A DNA stretch of 8,052 nt from an uncultured Lachnospiraceae bacterium (GTDB lineage: Bacteria; Bacillota; Clostridia; Lachnospirales; Lachnospiraceae), in contig CAMWNY010000101.1 in the NCBI GenBank assembly GCA_947175775.1, positions 1-8,052 of the forward strand, read 5' to 3'. Made by a program: the position numbers and the translations under genes. Shown here piece by piece: positions 1 through 5,586 of the stretch; within the stretch, counting starts at the first letter, position 1, and the number at the start of each line of letters is the position of its first letter. Below the pieces are notes generated by a model that saw nothing but the letters and a program-made list of their open reading frames with translations, ran no database searches and was not told the DNA's origin.

Positions 1-545
1 GTATTGGTTTTAATGCCTGTCGCTTTCGCAAAATTCTCGTCGAACGTCACCGCAAATATCCTGTTATATAGAACAACAAAAACCGCCACAACAATCACCG
101 ACATGATGACGCACAACCACACCTCCGCCTTCGTCAGCGTTAAAATCGACGTTGAACCAAACAGCGTACTGCACACATCGCCCGAAATATTTGCAGACGT
201 CGAAAAAAGATGCATAACCAAATATCCAATCGCAAGCGAACCTACGGAAAGCATTGCAATTGCCGCATCTCCATGTATCTTGGGATTTTGACCTGTCCGA
301 AGTATCAAAACCGCCGCGGCAATCGTTACCGGCATTACAATAACAGACGTGCTTGTAAGGTCAAAGATTGTGCCGATTGCAAGCGCCCCAAACGCCACAT
401 GCGAAAGCCCGTCGCCAATATAAGAAAACCGTTTCAGCACAAGCGTAACGCCAAGCAGCGATGAACACAGCGCAATCAGAGTCCCCACAATCAACGCATA
501 GCGCACAAACGGATAGGACAAATAAAACTGTAACGTTTCAATCAT
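1..545 (-). CDS. ABC-3 family metal (Zn/Mn) transporter permease, 3'-truncated by window edge
   Basis: Membrane permease of a zinc/manganese-type ABC importer (ZnuB/TroC/MntB family), which moves a divalent metal across the cytoplasmic membrane using the ATPase encoded just upstream. The frame is open from an ATG at 545 to the window edge, giving 181 residues of a protein that is usually about 260–290. The visible part starts MIETLQFYLSYPFVRYALIVG, continues into a hydrophobic segment (about residues 17–36), and carries family-like motifs: RFSYIGDGLSHVAFGALAIG near residues 38–57 and FDENFAKATGIKT near 168–180. Several further hydrophobic segments follow. Its start overlaps the ATPase stop as ATGA (545–542), implying translational coupling, and AGGGGG lies about 9 nt upstream. 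The metal specificity cannot be decided from the sequence; manganese or iron are also possible. Confidence 0.9.
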   Translation of the reverse strand, partial: MIETLQFYLSYPFVRYALIVGTLIALCSSLLGVTLVLKRFSYIGDGLSHVAFGALAIGTIFDLTSTSVIVMPVTIAAAVLILRTGQNPKIHGDAAIAMLSVGSLAIGYLVMHLFSTSANISGDVCSTLFGSTSILTLTKAEVWLCVIMSVIVVAVFVVLYNRIFAVTFDENFAKATGIKTN

Positions 546-1243
546 CGCACACTTCCCCCTATATCCTTCCAAAAATCGCTCTTTACATACTCCTTGGGAG
601 TCCCGATAAACGACCGCTCCTTCTCCACATGCAGCACATGGCTTGCATATTTCACCGCAGCATGAATATCATGACTTACCATAATAATCGTAAGACCCTC
701 ATTGTTTAACGCCTTAATTAACTGATAAAATTCCACCGTTACCTTCGGGTCTAATCCGGTCACAGGCTCGTCCAGCACCAAAAGCTTTGAAGACGCACAA
801 AGCGCCCTTGCAAGCAGAACCCTCTGCTGCTGCCCGCCGGAAAGATTGCGGTAGCACTCCTTTTTCAACTCCCAAATATCCATGCGGCGCATATTCTTTT
901 CCGCCAGCTTTTTCTCTTCCTTTCCAAAAAAAGCACGTCTGCCGCATTTCGAAAGTGTACCGGAAAGGACAATTTCCCATACCGATGCAGGAAAATCCTT
1001 CTGCACAAACGTCTGCTGCGGAAGATAACCAATCTCGTACCGCTCCAGTCCTCCACCGTATGTTATACTGCCGTTCATCAGCGGCGTAAGACCTAACAGC
1101 GTTTTCATAAGCGTACTTTTTCCTGCCCCGTTTTCGCCGAGAATGCAAAGATAATCCCCGCGGCATACTTCGAAACTGATGTTCTCCGCTACGGGAATCC
1201 CTTCATACCCAAGTACCAGCTTCTCACATTTTATAAAAGACAT
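542..1243 (-). CDS. Metal ABC transporter ATP-binding protein (ZnuC/MntA-like)
   Basis: Cytoplasmic ATPase subunit that powers the permease encoded next. The 233 residues match the usual length of ABC-3-type metal ATPases. All ABC motifs are intact: Walker A GENGAGKST (36–44), Q-loop around YLPQQ (73–77), signature LSGGQQQR (134–141), Walker B LLVLDEP (154–160), D-loop GLDP (163–166) and switch His191. The region IGYLPQQTFVQKDFP is typical of ZnuC/TroB-type proteins, which is why a metal substrate is preferred over other ABC classes. The start at 1243 is supported by GGAG 7 nt upstream. The gene begins 18 bp after the lipoprotein stop and ends overlapping the permease start by four bases, so the three form one operon. 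The exact metal is unknown, so no gene symbol is assigned. Confidence 0.92.
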   Translation of the reverse strand: MSFIKCEKLVLGYEGIPVAENISFEVCRGDYLCILGENGAGKSTLMKTLLGLTPLMNGSITYGGGLERYEIGYLPQQTFVQKDFPASVWEIVLSGTLSKCGRRAFFGKEEKKLAEKNMRRMDIWELKKECYRNLSGGQQQRVLLARALCASSKLLVLDEPVTGLDPKVTVEFYQLIKALNNEGLTIIMVSHDIHAAVKYASHVLHVEKERSFIGTPKEYVKSDFWKDIGGSVR

Positions 1244-1261
1244 TTCACGTCTCCATTCCTA

Positions 1262-1924
1262 CTAAAATTCTGAATCCTCTAAACTGTAATCCGAATCAAA
1301 CAGCGCCTTTTCCAGTGCAATCACGTCTTCACTGTTCGGCGTATAAACATTTTCCACCAGCTCTATCCGAATGGAAATCGTCTGCGCCGCTTCATACTCC
1401 ACACTTCCTATGCTTTCCCGAAGCGCGTCGCGCAAAACCTCCGTCATATCTTCAAGCATCTCCTCCTGTGCGGGCGTCTCCTCCATTGCCTCCCATGCTT
1501 CCGGAAGACTTGCAATATTATTGTTATAGACAGTGAGCGCAGGCTCAAATACCTTCATGCGTTCATATGTAATTTCCACAACATAAGAGCCGTCCTCCTG
1601 CTTTTTTGCCTCGCCGACCGTGTATTTCGCTTTCCCGTAAATTTCCTTAAACAGACTGCGGAAATCCGCCTCCAATGTCTCTGACATACTCAGCTTTTCC
1701 GTAAAAAATGTCATTTCGGAATTGATGCCGCGCTCATACAGTGCGGCAGCCTCCTCACTCGTTCCAAGCTTCATCTCCACATAGGCTGCCGAATCTCCCT
1801 TGTACGATAAATCAAGCATTGCCTGCAGATACGCCCGCGCATCAAGCTTCGCGCCGCACGCCGCAAGCAGACCGCATAATATAACACAACTTACCACTAT
1901 GCTGATTTTCTTTATTTGTCTCAT
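1262..1924 (-). CDS. Putative lipoprotein of unknown function, first gene of the metal transporter operon
   Basis: A 220-residue exported lipoprotein. Residues 1–22 form a lipoprotein signal peptide (basic MRQIKK, hydrophobic core, lipobox LAAC at 20–23), so Cys23 should be lipidated and the protein anchored on the outer face of the membrane. The mature part is acidic and mainly helical in appearance, with a stretch of Glu/Asp-rich sequence near 145–165 and an acidic C-terminus. It contains no histidine at all, unlike ZnuA/TroA solute-binding proteins that bind zinc or manganese through His/Asp/Glu clusters, and it is shorter than those (usually about 300). I do not recognise the family with confidence; it recalls small Firmicutes lipoproteins annotated only as DUF proteins. 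GGGAG lies 9 nt before the ATG, and a strong sigma-A promoter lies just upstream. Co-transcription with the transporter suggests an accessory role, which is inference. Confidence 0.85.
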   Translation of the reverse strand: MRQIKKISIVVSCVILCGLLAACGAKLDARAYLQAMLDLSYKGDSAAYVEMKLGTSEEAAALYERGINSEMTFFTEKLSMSETLEADFRSLFKEIYGKAKYTVGEAKKQEDGSYVVEITYERMKVFEPALTVYNNNIASLPEAWEAMEETPAQEEMLEDMTEVLRDALRESIGSVEYEAAQTISIRIELVENVYTPNSEDVIALEKALFDSDYSLEDSEF

Positions 1925-1954
1925 TCTAAACCACTCCCATTCTTATCAAGACCC

Positions 1955-1970
1955 TCTATCAGTATATAGA
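1955..1970. promoter_or_regulatory. Imperfect dyad overlapping the -10 box, candidate operator
   Basis: The plus-strand string TCTATCAGTATATAGA has 5-bp inverted arms (TCTAT and ATAGA) with a 6-bp centre, and covers the -10 and probable start site of the transporter operon promoter. Such placement would suit a repressor. It does not match the Zur or MntR consensus boxes as I know them. Arms this short can arise by chance in AT-rich DNA. Confidence 0.25.
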
Positions 1971-1989
1971 AGAGTTTCCCTCACGTCAA
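1961..1989 (-). promoter_or_regulatory. Sigma-A promoter for the lipoprotein–metal ABC transporter operon
   Basis: On the minus strand TTGACG (1989–1984) and TATACT (1966–1961) are separated by exactly 17 bp, a near-consensus sigma-A promoter. Transcription would begin near 1954 and give a leader of about 30 nt that contains the lipoprotein ribosome site. The -35 lies directly after the stop codon of the upstream small membrane protein (1994), so this marks the boundary between two operons. A short dyad overlaps the -10 (see the separate entry). Confidence 0.75.
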
Positions 1990-1993
1990 GGAT

Positions 1994-2332
1994 TTAGCCA
2001 AGTTCCGCATCCATCATAACAATATCCTGGACCAGCGCCATCGTCCCAAGCGGCACGGTCTCCTCCGGCTCCAAAAGCAATGTAGATGCACTTGCAGTCA
2101 GCCGCTGCGTTTCCTTGGGGGCAATATTTTCCAGTCCGCTTTCCTGCCGCGGGCACGAACGCGCTGCACGTACCGCAGCAGCATTCTGCACAGGAACATG
2201 CCGGTTTCCCCGCACAATCCTCCAGCACCGCCTGATGTCCAATGTAACATATAGAATAATAGCCGTAATCCCGAACAACGCAGCCATAATTAAGAAAAAA
2301 TATGACACACATGTCATTTCTGTAATACCCAA
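1994..2332 (-). CDS. Small single-pass membrane protein, last gene of the FHA/PP2C/kinase operon
   Basis: A 112-residue protein with an N-terminal transmembrane segment at about 10–32, followed by a basic juxtamembrane stretch (RRCWRIVRG, 34–42) that suggests the tail is cytosolic by the positive-inside rule. The tail ends with a hydrophobic/acidic patch (LLLEPEETVPLG, 85–96, then DIVMMDAE, 103–110). I read the start as TTG at 2332 because a perfect GGAGG lies 7 nt upstream (2344–2340), while the first in-frame ATG is five codons further and poorly spaced. It follows the kinase stop by 15 bp. I recall similar small membrane proteins beside kinase/FHA genes in Lachnospiraceae whose tails carry repeated ETTVL-like motifs, but this is recollection and could not be checked. 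No catalytic motif is visible; a phosphorylated adaptor or docking partner is the best guess. Confidence 0.72.
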   Translation of the reverse strand: MGITEMTCVSYFFLIMAALFGITAIILYVTLDIRRCWRIVRGNRHVPVQNAAAVRAARSCPRQESGLENIAPKETQRLTASASTLLLEPEETVPLGTMALVQDIVMMDAELG

Positions 2333-2339
2333 ATCGAAA

Positions 2340-2344
2340 CCTCC
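2340..2344 (-). promoter_or_regulatory. Ribosome binding site that fixes the TTG start of the small membrane protein
   Basis: GGAGG reads on the minus strand from 2344 to 2340, three bases after the kinase stop codon, with a 7-nt spacer (TTTCGAT) before TTG at 2332–2330. The in-frame ATG at codon 6 would be 22 nt away from this site, so TTG is the better start. Confidence 0.7.
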
Positions 2345-2347
2345 AAA

Positions 2348-4033
2348 TTATTCTTCTTTATACGTGGAACGCACAATCTTATCCGCAAGCGTTCTCAAAG
2401 TCCGTATCTTTTCAATCTCTGCGCGTACCGCAGGCGCCGCTCCCTCTTCCATTCTGCATAAATCGGCATCAATGCTGTCAAACATCACTTCAACTTCTGC
2501 ACGCGGCACACCGTCGTCCATAAAATACCGCGCATACTCTGTCACGCGCACAACAATCTCATGGTACATGCGCAGCGTAATAAGCTCTCTGTCAGGATTT
2601 TCGTCATTCAATGCCTTGAGCTGCGATAAACTATTCCAGTATCTCCCGTAAATCCCCTCATCCGTACCGTCAATCTGTGCCGCAATCATTTTCTTGTAAA
2701 AGCCGCCAATCTCCACATAAAGCCTGCATCTTCCATATGCAAGGCTGCGCTCACTGTTCCCCTCGTAGCCGGAAAGCGCCGCTTCGTACCAGCCAAGCGC
2801 ACGCGTTTTGCGGTTTTCCTCATGAGAATAATAATACCAGTAAGCATTGCCTGTCTCATAACAAAAGTCTGCATATTCCAAAGGATTTTGTGATTCGAAC
2901 ACCTTTAAATATTCCTTTGCGCTCATATTCATTTTAATCAGGAACTCCTCTTCGTCCGTATCAAAAATCCCATCATCCACCACTCTGTCATAATATGCAT
3001 GATACGCATCCCCTTGCGCCGCGTCAAGCGCTATCGCTTCCATGTATAATCGGCATGCATCAAGCGTATCCGCCGTCCGTCCTGCTGCCGCAACCAATGT
3101 CATATAATCGTCCCTGATTTTTTCATTTGCCGCCGCCCGAACTCCTATCCCGCACACGGCGCAAACGAAACATAAAAAAAGCGCCGCCGCAAATCCGCCA
3201 AGCTTTTTTTTGCACTGTATCTGTGTTTTGGTCTCCAAATCTCTGTAATGCTTAAGTGCATACATCAGTTCGCTTGCAGACTGGTACCGGTCCGCCGGAT
3301 TTTTCCGCGTACACTTCAAAATCACTTTCTCCAAACCGCTCGAAAGTGCAGAATTCCATTGGCGAATCGGATACATCTCATAAGGCGGCTCAGAAGGATT
3401 ATGTCCCGTCAGCAAATGGTACATTGTTGCACCAAGACAGTAAATATCCGTCCTTGCATCGCTCTGCCCCATTCCTCCGAACTGTTCCGGAGCCGCATAT
3501 CCCTGCGTGCCCAAACAGGTTGTATCTCCTGTATTTTGCTTCTTAAACTCCCGCGCTGTTCCAAAGTCAATCAAAACAACATTTCCGTCGGATTTCAGCA
3601 TCACGTTCGACGGCTTCATATCCCTATAGATAATCGGATTGGGACGTTCATGGAGATACCGCAGCACATCGCAAAGCTGCACCGCCCAATCCACGATGTC
3701 CTCCTGCGGATAAGCGCCGTTTTCTTCTATCAGTTTTTCAAGGGTATTCCCCTCAATATAATCCATAACAATCAGGAAATTCTCATCGGAATCGATGACA
3801 TCGACAATACTTGGAAGATTTTTATGACTTAATTTTTTGAGCATATCCGTCTCCAGAATCAAGCTCTGTTTTAGAATATCGAAATCGCGGCGGAAGGACT
3901 TTCGCACCTCCTTAATTGCCCACGGCTTATTCGCCTTCTCATTTATGGCAAGATAGACCGTACTCATTCCCCCGTGCCCGATTTCGTCCAAAATCTTATA
4001 TTTTCCGTCAATCACGGAACCAATTTTCAACAT
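2348..4033 (-). CDS. Transmembrane Ser/Thr protein kinase (Hanks type) with helical, possibly TPR-like ectodomain
   Basis: A 561-residue membrane kinase that should phosphorylate Ser/Thr on itself and on partners such as the FHA protein. The N-terminal kinase domain (about 11–265) is complete: glycine loop GHGGMS (19–24), ATP lysine K41, helix-C Glu61, catalytic loop YRDMKPSN (136–143, Asp138), DFG (156–158), APE (181–183) and DARTDIY (192–198). The activation loop holds Thr171/Thr172, likely autophosphorylation sites. The usual HRD histidine is tyrosine. A transmembrane segment spans about 279–300, after which roughly 260 residues lie outside the cell. That part has no PASTA repeats; it is alpha-helical and aromatic-rich, with a TPR-like stretch near 384–424. 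AAGGAG overlaps the PP2C stop codon (4052–4047) with a rather long 13-nt spacer before ATG. Co-encoded with PP2C and FHA proteins. Confidence 0.95.
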   Translation of the reverse strand: MLKIGSVIDGKYKILDEIGHGGMSTVYLAINEKANKPWAIKEVRKSFRRDFDILKQSLILETDMLKKLSHKNLPSIVDVIDSDENFLIVMDYIEGNTLEKLIEENGAYPQEDIVDWAVQLCDVLRYLHERPNPIIYRDMKPSNVMLKSDGNVVLIDFGTAREFKKQNTGDTTCLGTQGYAAPEQFGGMGQSDARTDIYCLGATMYHLLTGHNPSEPPYEMYPIRQWNSALSSGLEKVILKCTRKNPADRYQSASELMYALKHYRDLETKTQIQCKKKLGGFAAALFLCFVCAVCGIGVRAAANEKIRDDYMTLVAAAGRTADTLDACRLYMEAIALDAAQGDAYHAYYDRVVDDGIFDTDEEEFLIKMNMSAKEYLKVFESQNPLEYADFCYETGNAYWYYYSHEENRKTRALGWYEAALSGYEGNSERSLAYGRCRLYVEIGGFYKKMIAAQIDGTDEGIYGRYWNSLSQLKALNDENPDRELITLRMYHEIVVRVTEYARYFMDDGVPRAEVEVMFDSIDADLCRMEEGAAPAVRAEIEKIRTLRTLADKIVRSTYKEE

Positions 4034-4050
4034 AAAATGCCCAAAACTCC

Positions 4051-4878
4051 TTAACTGCCCGCTGCCTTTAAAAGAATAGCGGAAATGTTATCCCGCTCCA
4101 TGCGGTTTTTATTCTGTTCAATTAAATATTTCAGCTGTCCGTCCATAACACGCGAATTCTCCTGTCTGCAATCCGCATGCCACGAAATGCCGTTTAATGC
4201 CAAATGACAATAATCGTACATCTCCCGCTCTGACAGCTCATGGCGAAAACCGTCAGAACAGAGCAAAAAACTGTCCCCAAAATGATAACTGCCGCTAATA
4301 AAATCCGGCGCCACATGACGAACCGTCCCGATACATTGTAGCAGCACATTCCTCCGGGCATCATTTTTTGCCTGCTCCGGCGTCATATGACCCAATGCAA
4401 CCTCGCGTGCTGTGTAGGTCTGATCTGCTGTCAGTAAATTCATTTTATGTCCGGTATCCGTCATATGATACACCCGGCAGTCTCCAACGTGAGATATGTA
4501 AAAGCTGCCCTGAAATAAAAGCAGCACAGTAAGCGTTGTTCCCATTGTGGTCCTGCGCTCTTTGCTGTAATCCAATATCCGTGCGTTGCAGTCATTTGCA
4601 AGCGTATCCCAGCTTTCCCGAAGCCGCAAAACATCCGGCACGCCGCCGCTGCTGCCAAGCGCCGCGGGAAACTCCTTTAAAAACCACTGTTCATATGCAC
4701 GCACTACCACGGCGCTTGCGATTTCACCCTGAGTCAAACCGCCCATTCCGTCGCATAGCACCGCTACGGCAGCCTCCCCATACGGCGTATTTGCAACCTT
4801 AACGGTCAGACTATCCTGATTAACACGCTTTTCAATCCCTGCATCTGTTTGCGCTGCCACTGTATAATACAGCTTCAT
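4051..4878 (-). CDS. PP2C-family Ser/Thr protein phosphatase
   Basis: Cytoplasmic metal-dependent (Mn/Mg) phosphatase that removes phosphate from Ser/Thr and is expected to counter the kinase encoded next. The 275 residues are a single PP2C domain without membrane segments. Diagnostic motifs in order: RVNQDS (18–23), LCDGMGGLTQGE (41–52, metal ligand Asp43), TTMGTTLT (110–117), SHVGDCRVY (129–137, Asp133), LTADQTYT (149–156), LLCSDG (205–210, Asp209) and the closing RDNIS (262–266, Asp263/Asn264). All metal-binding acidic residues are present, so it should be active. The length is slightly above the 240–250 usual for Stp/PrpC, owing to an extra stretch near 225–258. The gene lies 26 bp after the FHA stop and 17 bp before the kinase. 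GAGAGGA lies about 10 nt before the ATG. Confidence 0.95.
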   Translation of the reverse strand: MKLYYTVAAQTDAGIEKRVNQDSLTVKVANTPYGEAAVAVLCDGMGGLTQGEIASAVVVRAYEQWFLKEFPAALGSSGGVPDVLRLRESWDTLANDCNARILDYSKERRTTMGTTLTVLLLFQGSFYISHVGDCRVYHMTDTGHKMNLLTADQTYTAREVALGHMTPEQAKNDARRNVLLQCIGTVRHVAPDFISGSYHFGDSFLLCSDGFRHELSEREMYDYCHLALNGISWHADCRQENSRVMDGQLKYLIEQNKNRMERDNISAILLKAAGS

Positions 4879-4904
4879 TGCATCTTCGTCCTCTCTGTTG
4901 CCAA

Positions 4905-5498
4905 CTACACTTCCTCTAAGAATTCAAATACTTCGTCAGCAAGCTGCAGCAAACTTCCTGCTTCTAGCTTTACCGGTTTCTCAGGCTCAAGCTTTTTTCC
5001 ATTAACAAAGGTATGGTTTAGTGAGCCTTTATCTTTTACATAGCAGCCATCCTTTTTGCATTCAATATTCGCATGGTTTCTGCTGATTGTAGGGTTATCG
5101 TCCACCACATAATCAACACACGCAGCATCTTTTCCAAGCTTAAAAAGTTCCTTGTCAATGGGAATTCTCTCACCTGTGCGCTTCCGCAATAAATATACTT
5201 CCGGTGTTTTCTGCACGTTTGTCTGCTTCTGCGGTTTCCCGCAATCTTTCACGGCGCTGCCCTGCGTTATATCTTCGGCAGCAACCGGCTGTTTTGCTTC
5301 GCAGACAGCACCGGAATCTGTCTCCAGCTTCACTGCAAGCGCACAGGCAGATGCAATAATCCGGTCAATCAGCTCCTGCGCTTCCTCCCCCGCAACACCG
5401 TCTGAGAGAAAAAAACCTGCCTTCTCCGATATTTTCCATACTTGATACTTTTTGTCATCTTTTGTAAATTTTTCCGATTCGCCCACTTTGTATTTCAT
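4905..5498 (-). CDS. FHA-domain phosphothreonine-binding protein
   Basis: A soluble 197-residue protein whose C-terminal half (about 101–195) is a forkhead-associated domain, the standard bacterial phosphothreonine reader. Key residues are visible: LGKD (121–124), the core SRNHANI (139–145, Ser139, Arg140, His142) and NHTFVNGKKL (161–170, Asn166/Gly167), a slight variant of the common NGTFVNG. Residues 1–60 form a separate basic then amphipathic region (GFFLSDGVAGEEAQELIDRI around 28–47) that I do not recognise, joined by a Gln/Lys/Thr-rich linker at 70–100. There is no signal peptide or transmembrane segment, so it should act in the cytosol, probably by binding the phosphorylated kinase or the small membrane protein. 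It is the first gene of the four-gene operon; AGGAAGG lies 12 nt before the ATG. The N-terminal part could hold an uncharacterised domain. Confidence 0.9.
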   Translation of the reverse strand: MKYKVGESEKFTKDDKKYQVWKISEKAGFFLSDGVAGEEAQELIDRIIASACALAVKLETDSGAVCEAKQPVAAEDITQGSAVKDCGKPQKQTNVQKTPEVYLLRKRTGERIPIDKELFKLGKDAACVDYVVDDNPTISRNHANIECKKDGCYVKDKGSLNHTFVNGKKLEPEKPVKLEAGSLLQLADEVFEFLEEV

Positions 5499-5531
5499 GC
5501 TGCCGTCACGCCTTCCTGGTTTGTAGCGTTT

Positions 5532-5571
5532 TCAATGGTACTACACGCGTTATCTCTGTGTCAATGGTACT
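5532..5571. repeat. 11-bp direct repeat (two copies, 29-bp period) upstream of the FHA operon
   Basis: TCAATGGTACT occurs exactly at 5532–5542 and again at 5561–5571, in the 88-bp gap between the hydrolase stop and the FHA start. In minus-strand orientation each copy reads AGTACCATTGA and runs into a -35-like hexamer: TTGACA at 5564–5559 (perfect consensus) and TTGAAA at 5535–5530. No good -10 was found 16–18 bp downstream of either. An 11-bp exact repeat inside an 88-bp gap is unlikely by chance, so tandem regulator sites at the operon promoter are plausible. Confidence 0.85.
5559..5564 (-). promoter_or_regulatory. Candidate -35 element of the FHA/PP2C/kinase operon
   Basis: TTGACA on the minus strand (5564–5559) sits about 60 nt before the FHA start codon, in the only gap that could hold this operon's promoter. 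The best -10 candidate, TAGTAC (5543–5538), has a 15-bp spacer and few consensus bases. The promoter may therefore need an activator, or the real one may lie inside the upstream gene. Confidence 0.3.
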
Positions 5572-5586
5572 TTTGTCCTATATTGA

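Noticed and set aside
714..1166. Second minus-strand frame of 150 codons inside the ABC ATPase
   Set aside because: Fully inside the ATPase, which has all ABC motifs in its own frame; the product is Arg/Gly-rich with no recognisable features.
1986..2312. Cysteine-rich 108-codon open frame on the minus strand (CSCAECCCGTC-type segment), overlapping the small membrane protein
   Set aside because: It is an out-of-frame shadow of the membrane protein gene. The Cys runs come from reading GC-rich Ala/Arg codons in another frame, and it lacks a ribosome site as good as the GGAGG used by the TTG start.
2115..2651. Plus-strand open frame of 178 codons across the small membrane protein and kinase 3' end
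   Set aside because: Antisense to two supported genes and Ser-rich without any domain, as expected for a shadow frame.
3248..3832. Long plus-strand open frame of 194 codons
   Set aside because: It lies entirely antisense to the kinase domain, whose motifs are complete in the minus frame; the translated product looks like antisense composition with many His/Arg/Cys.
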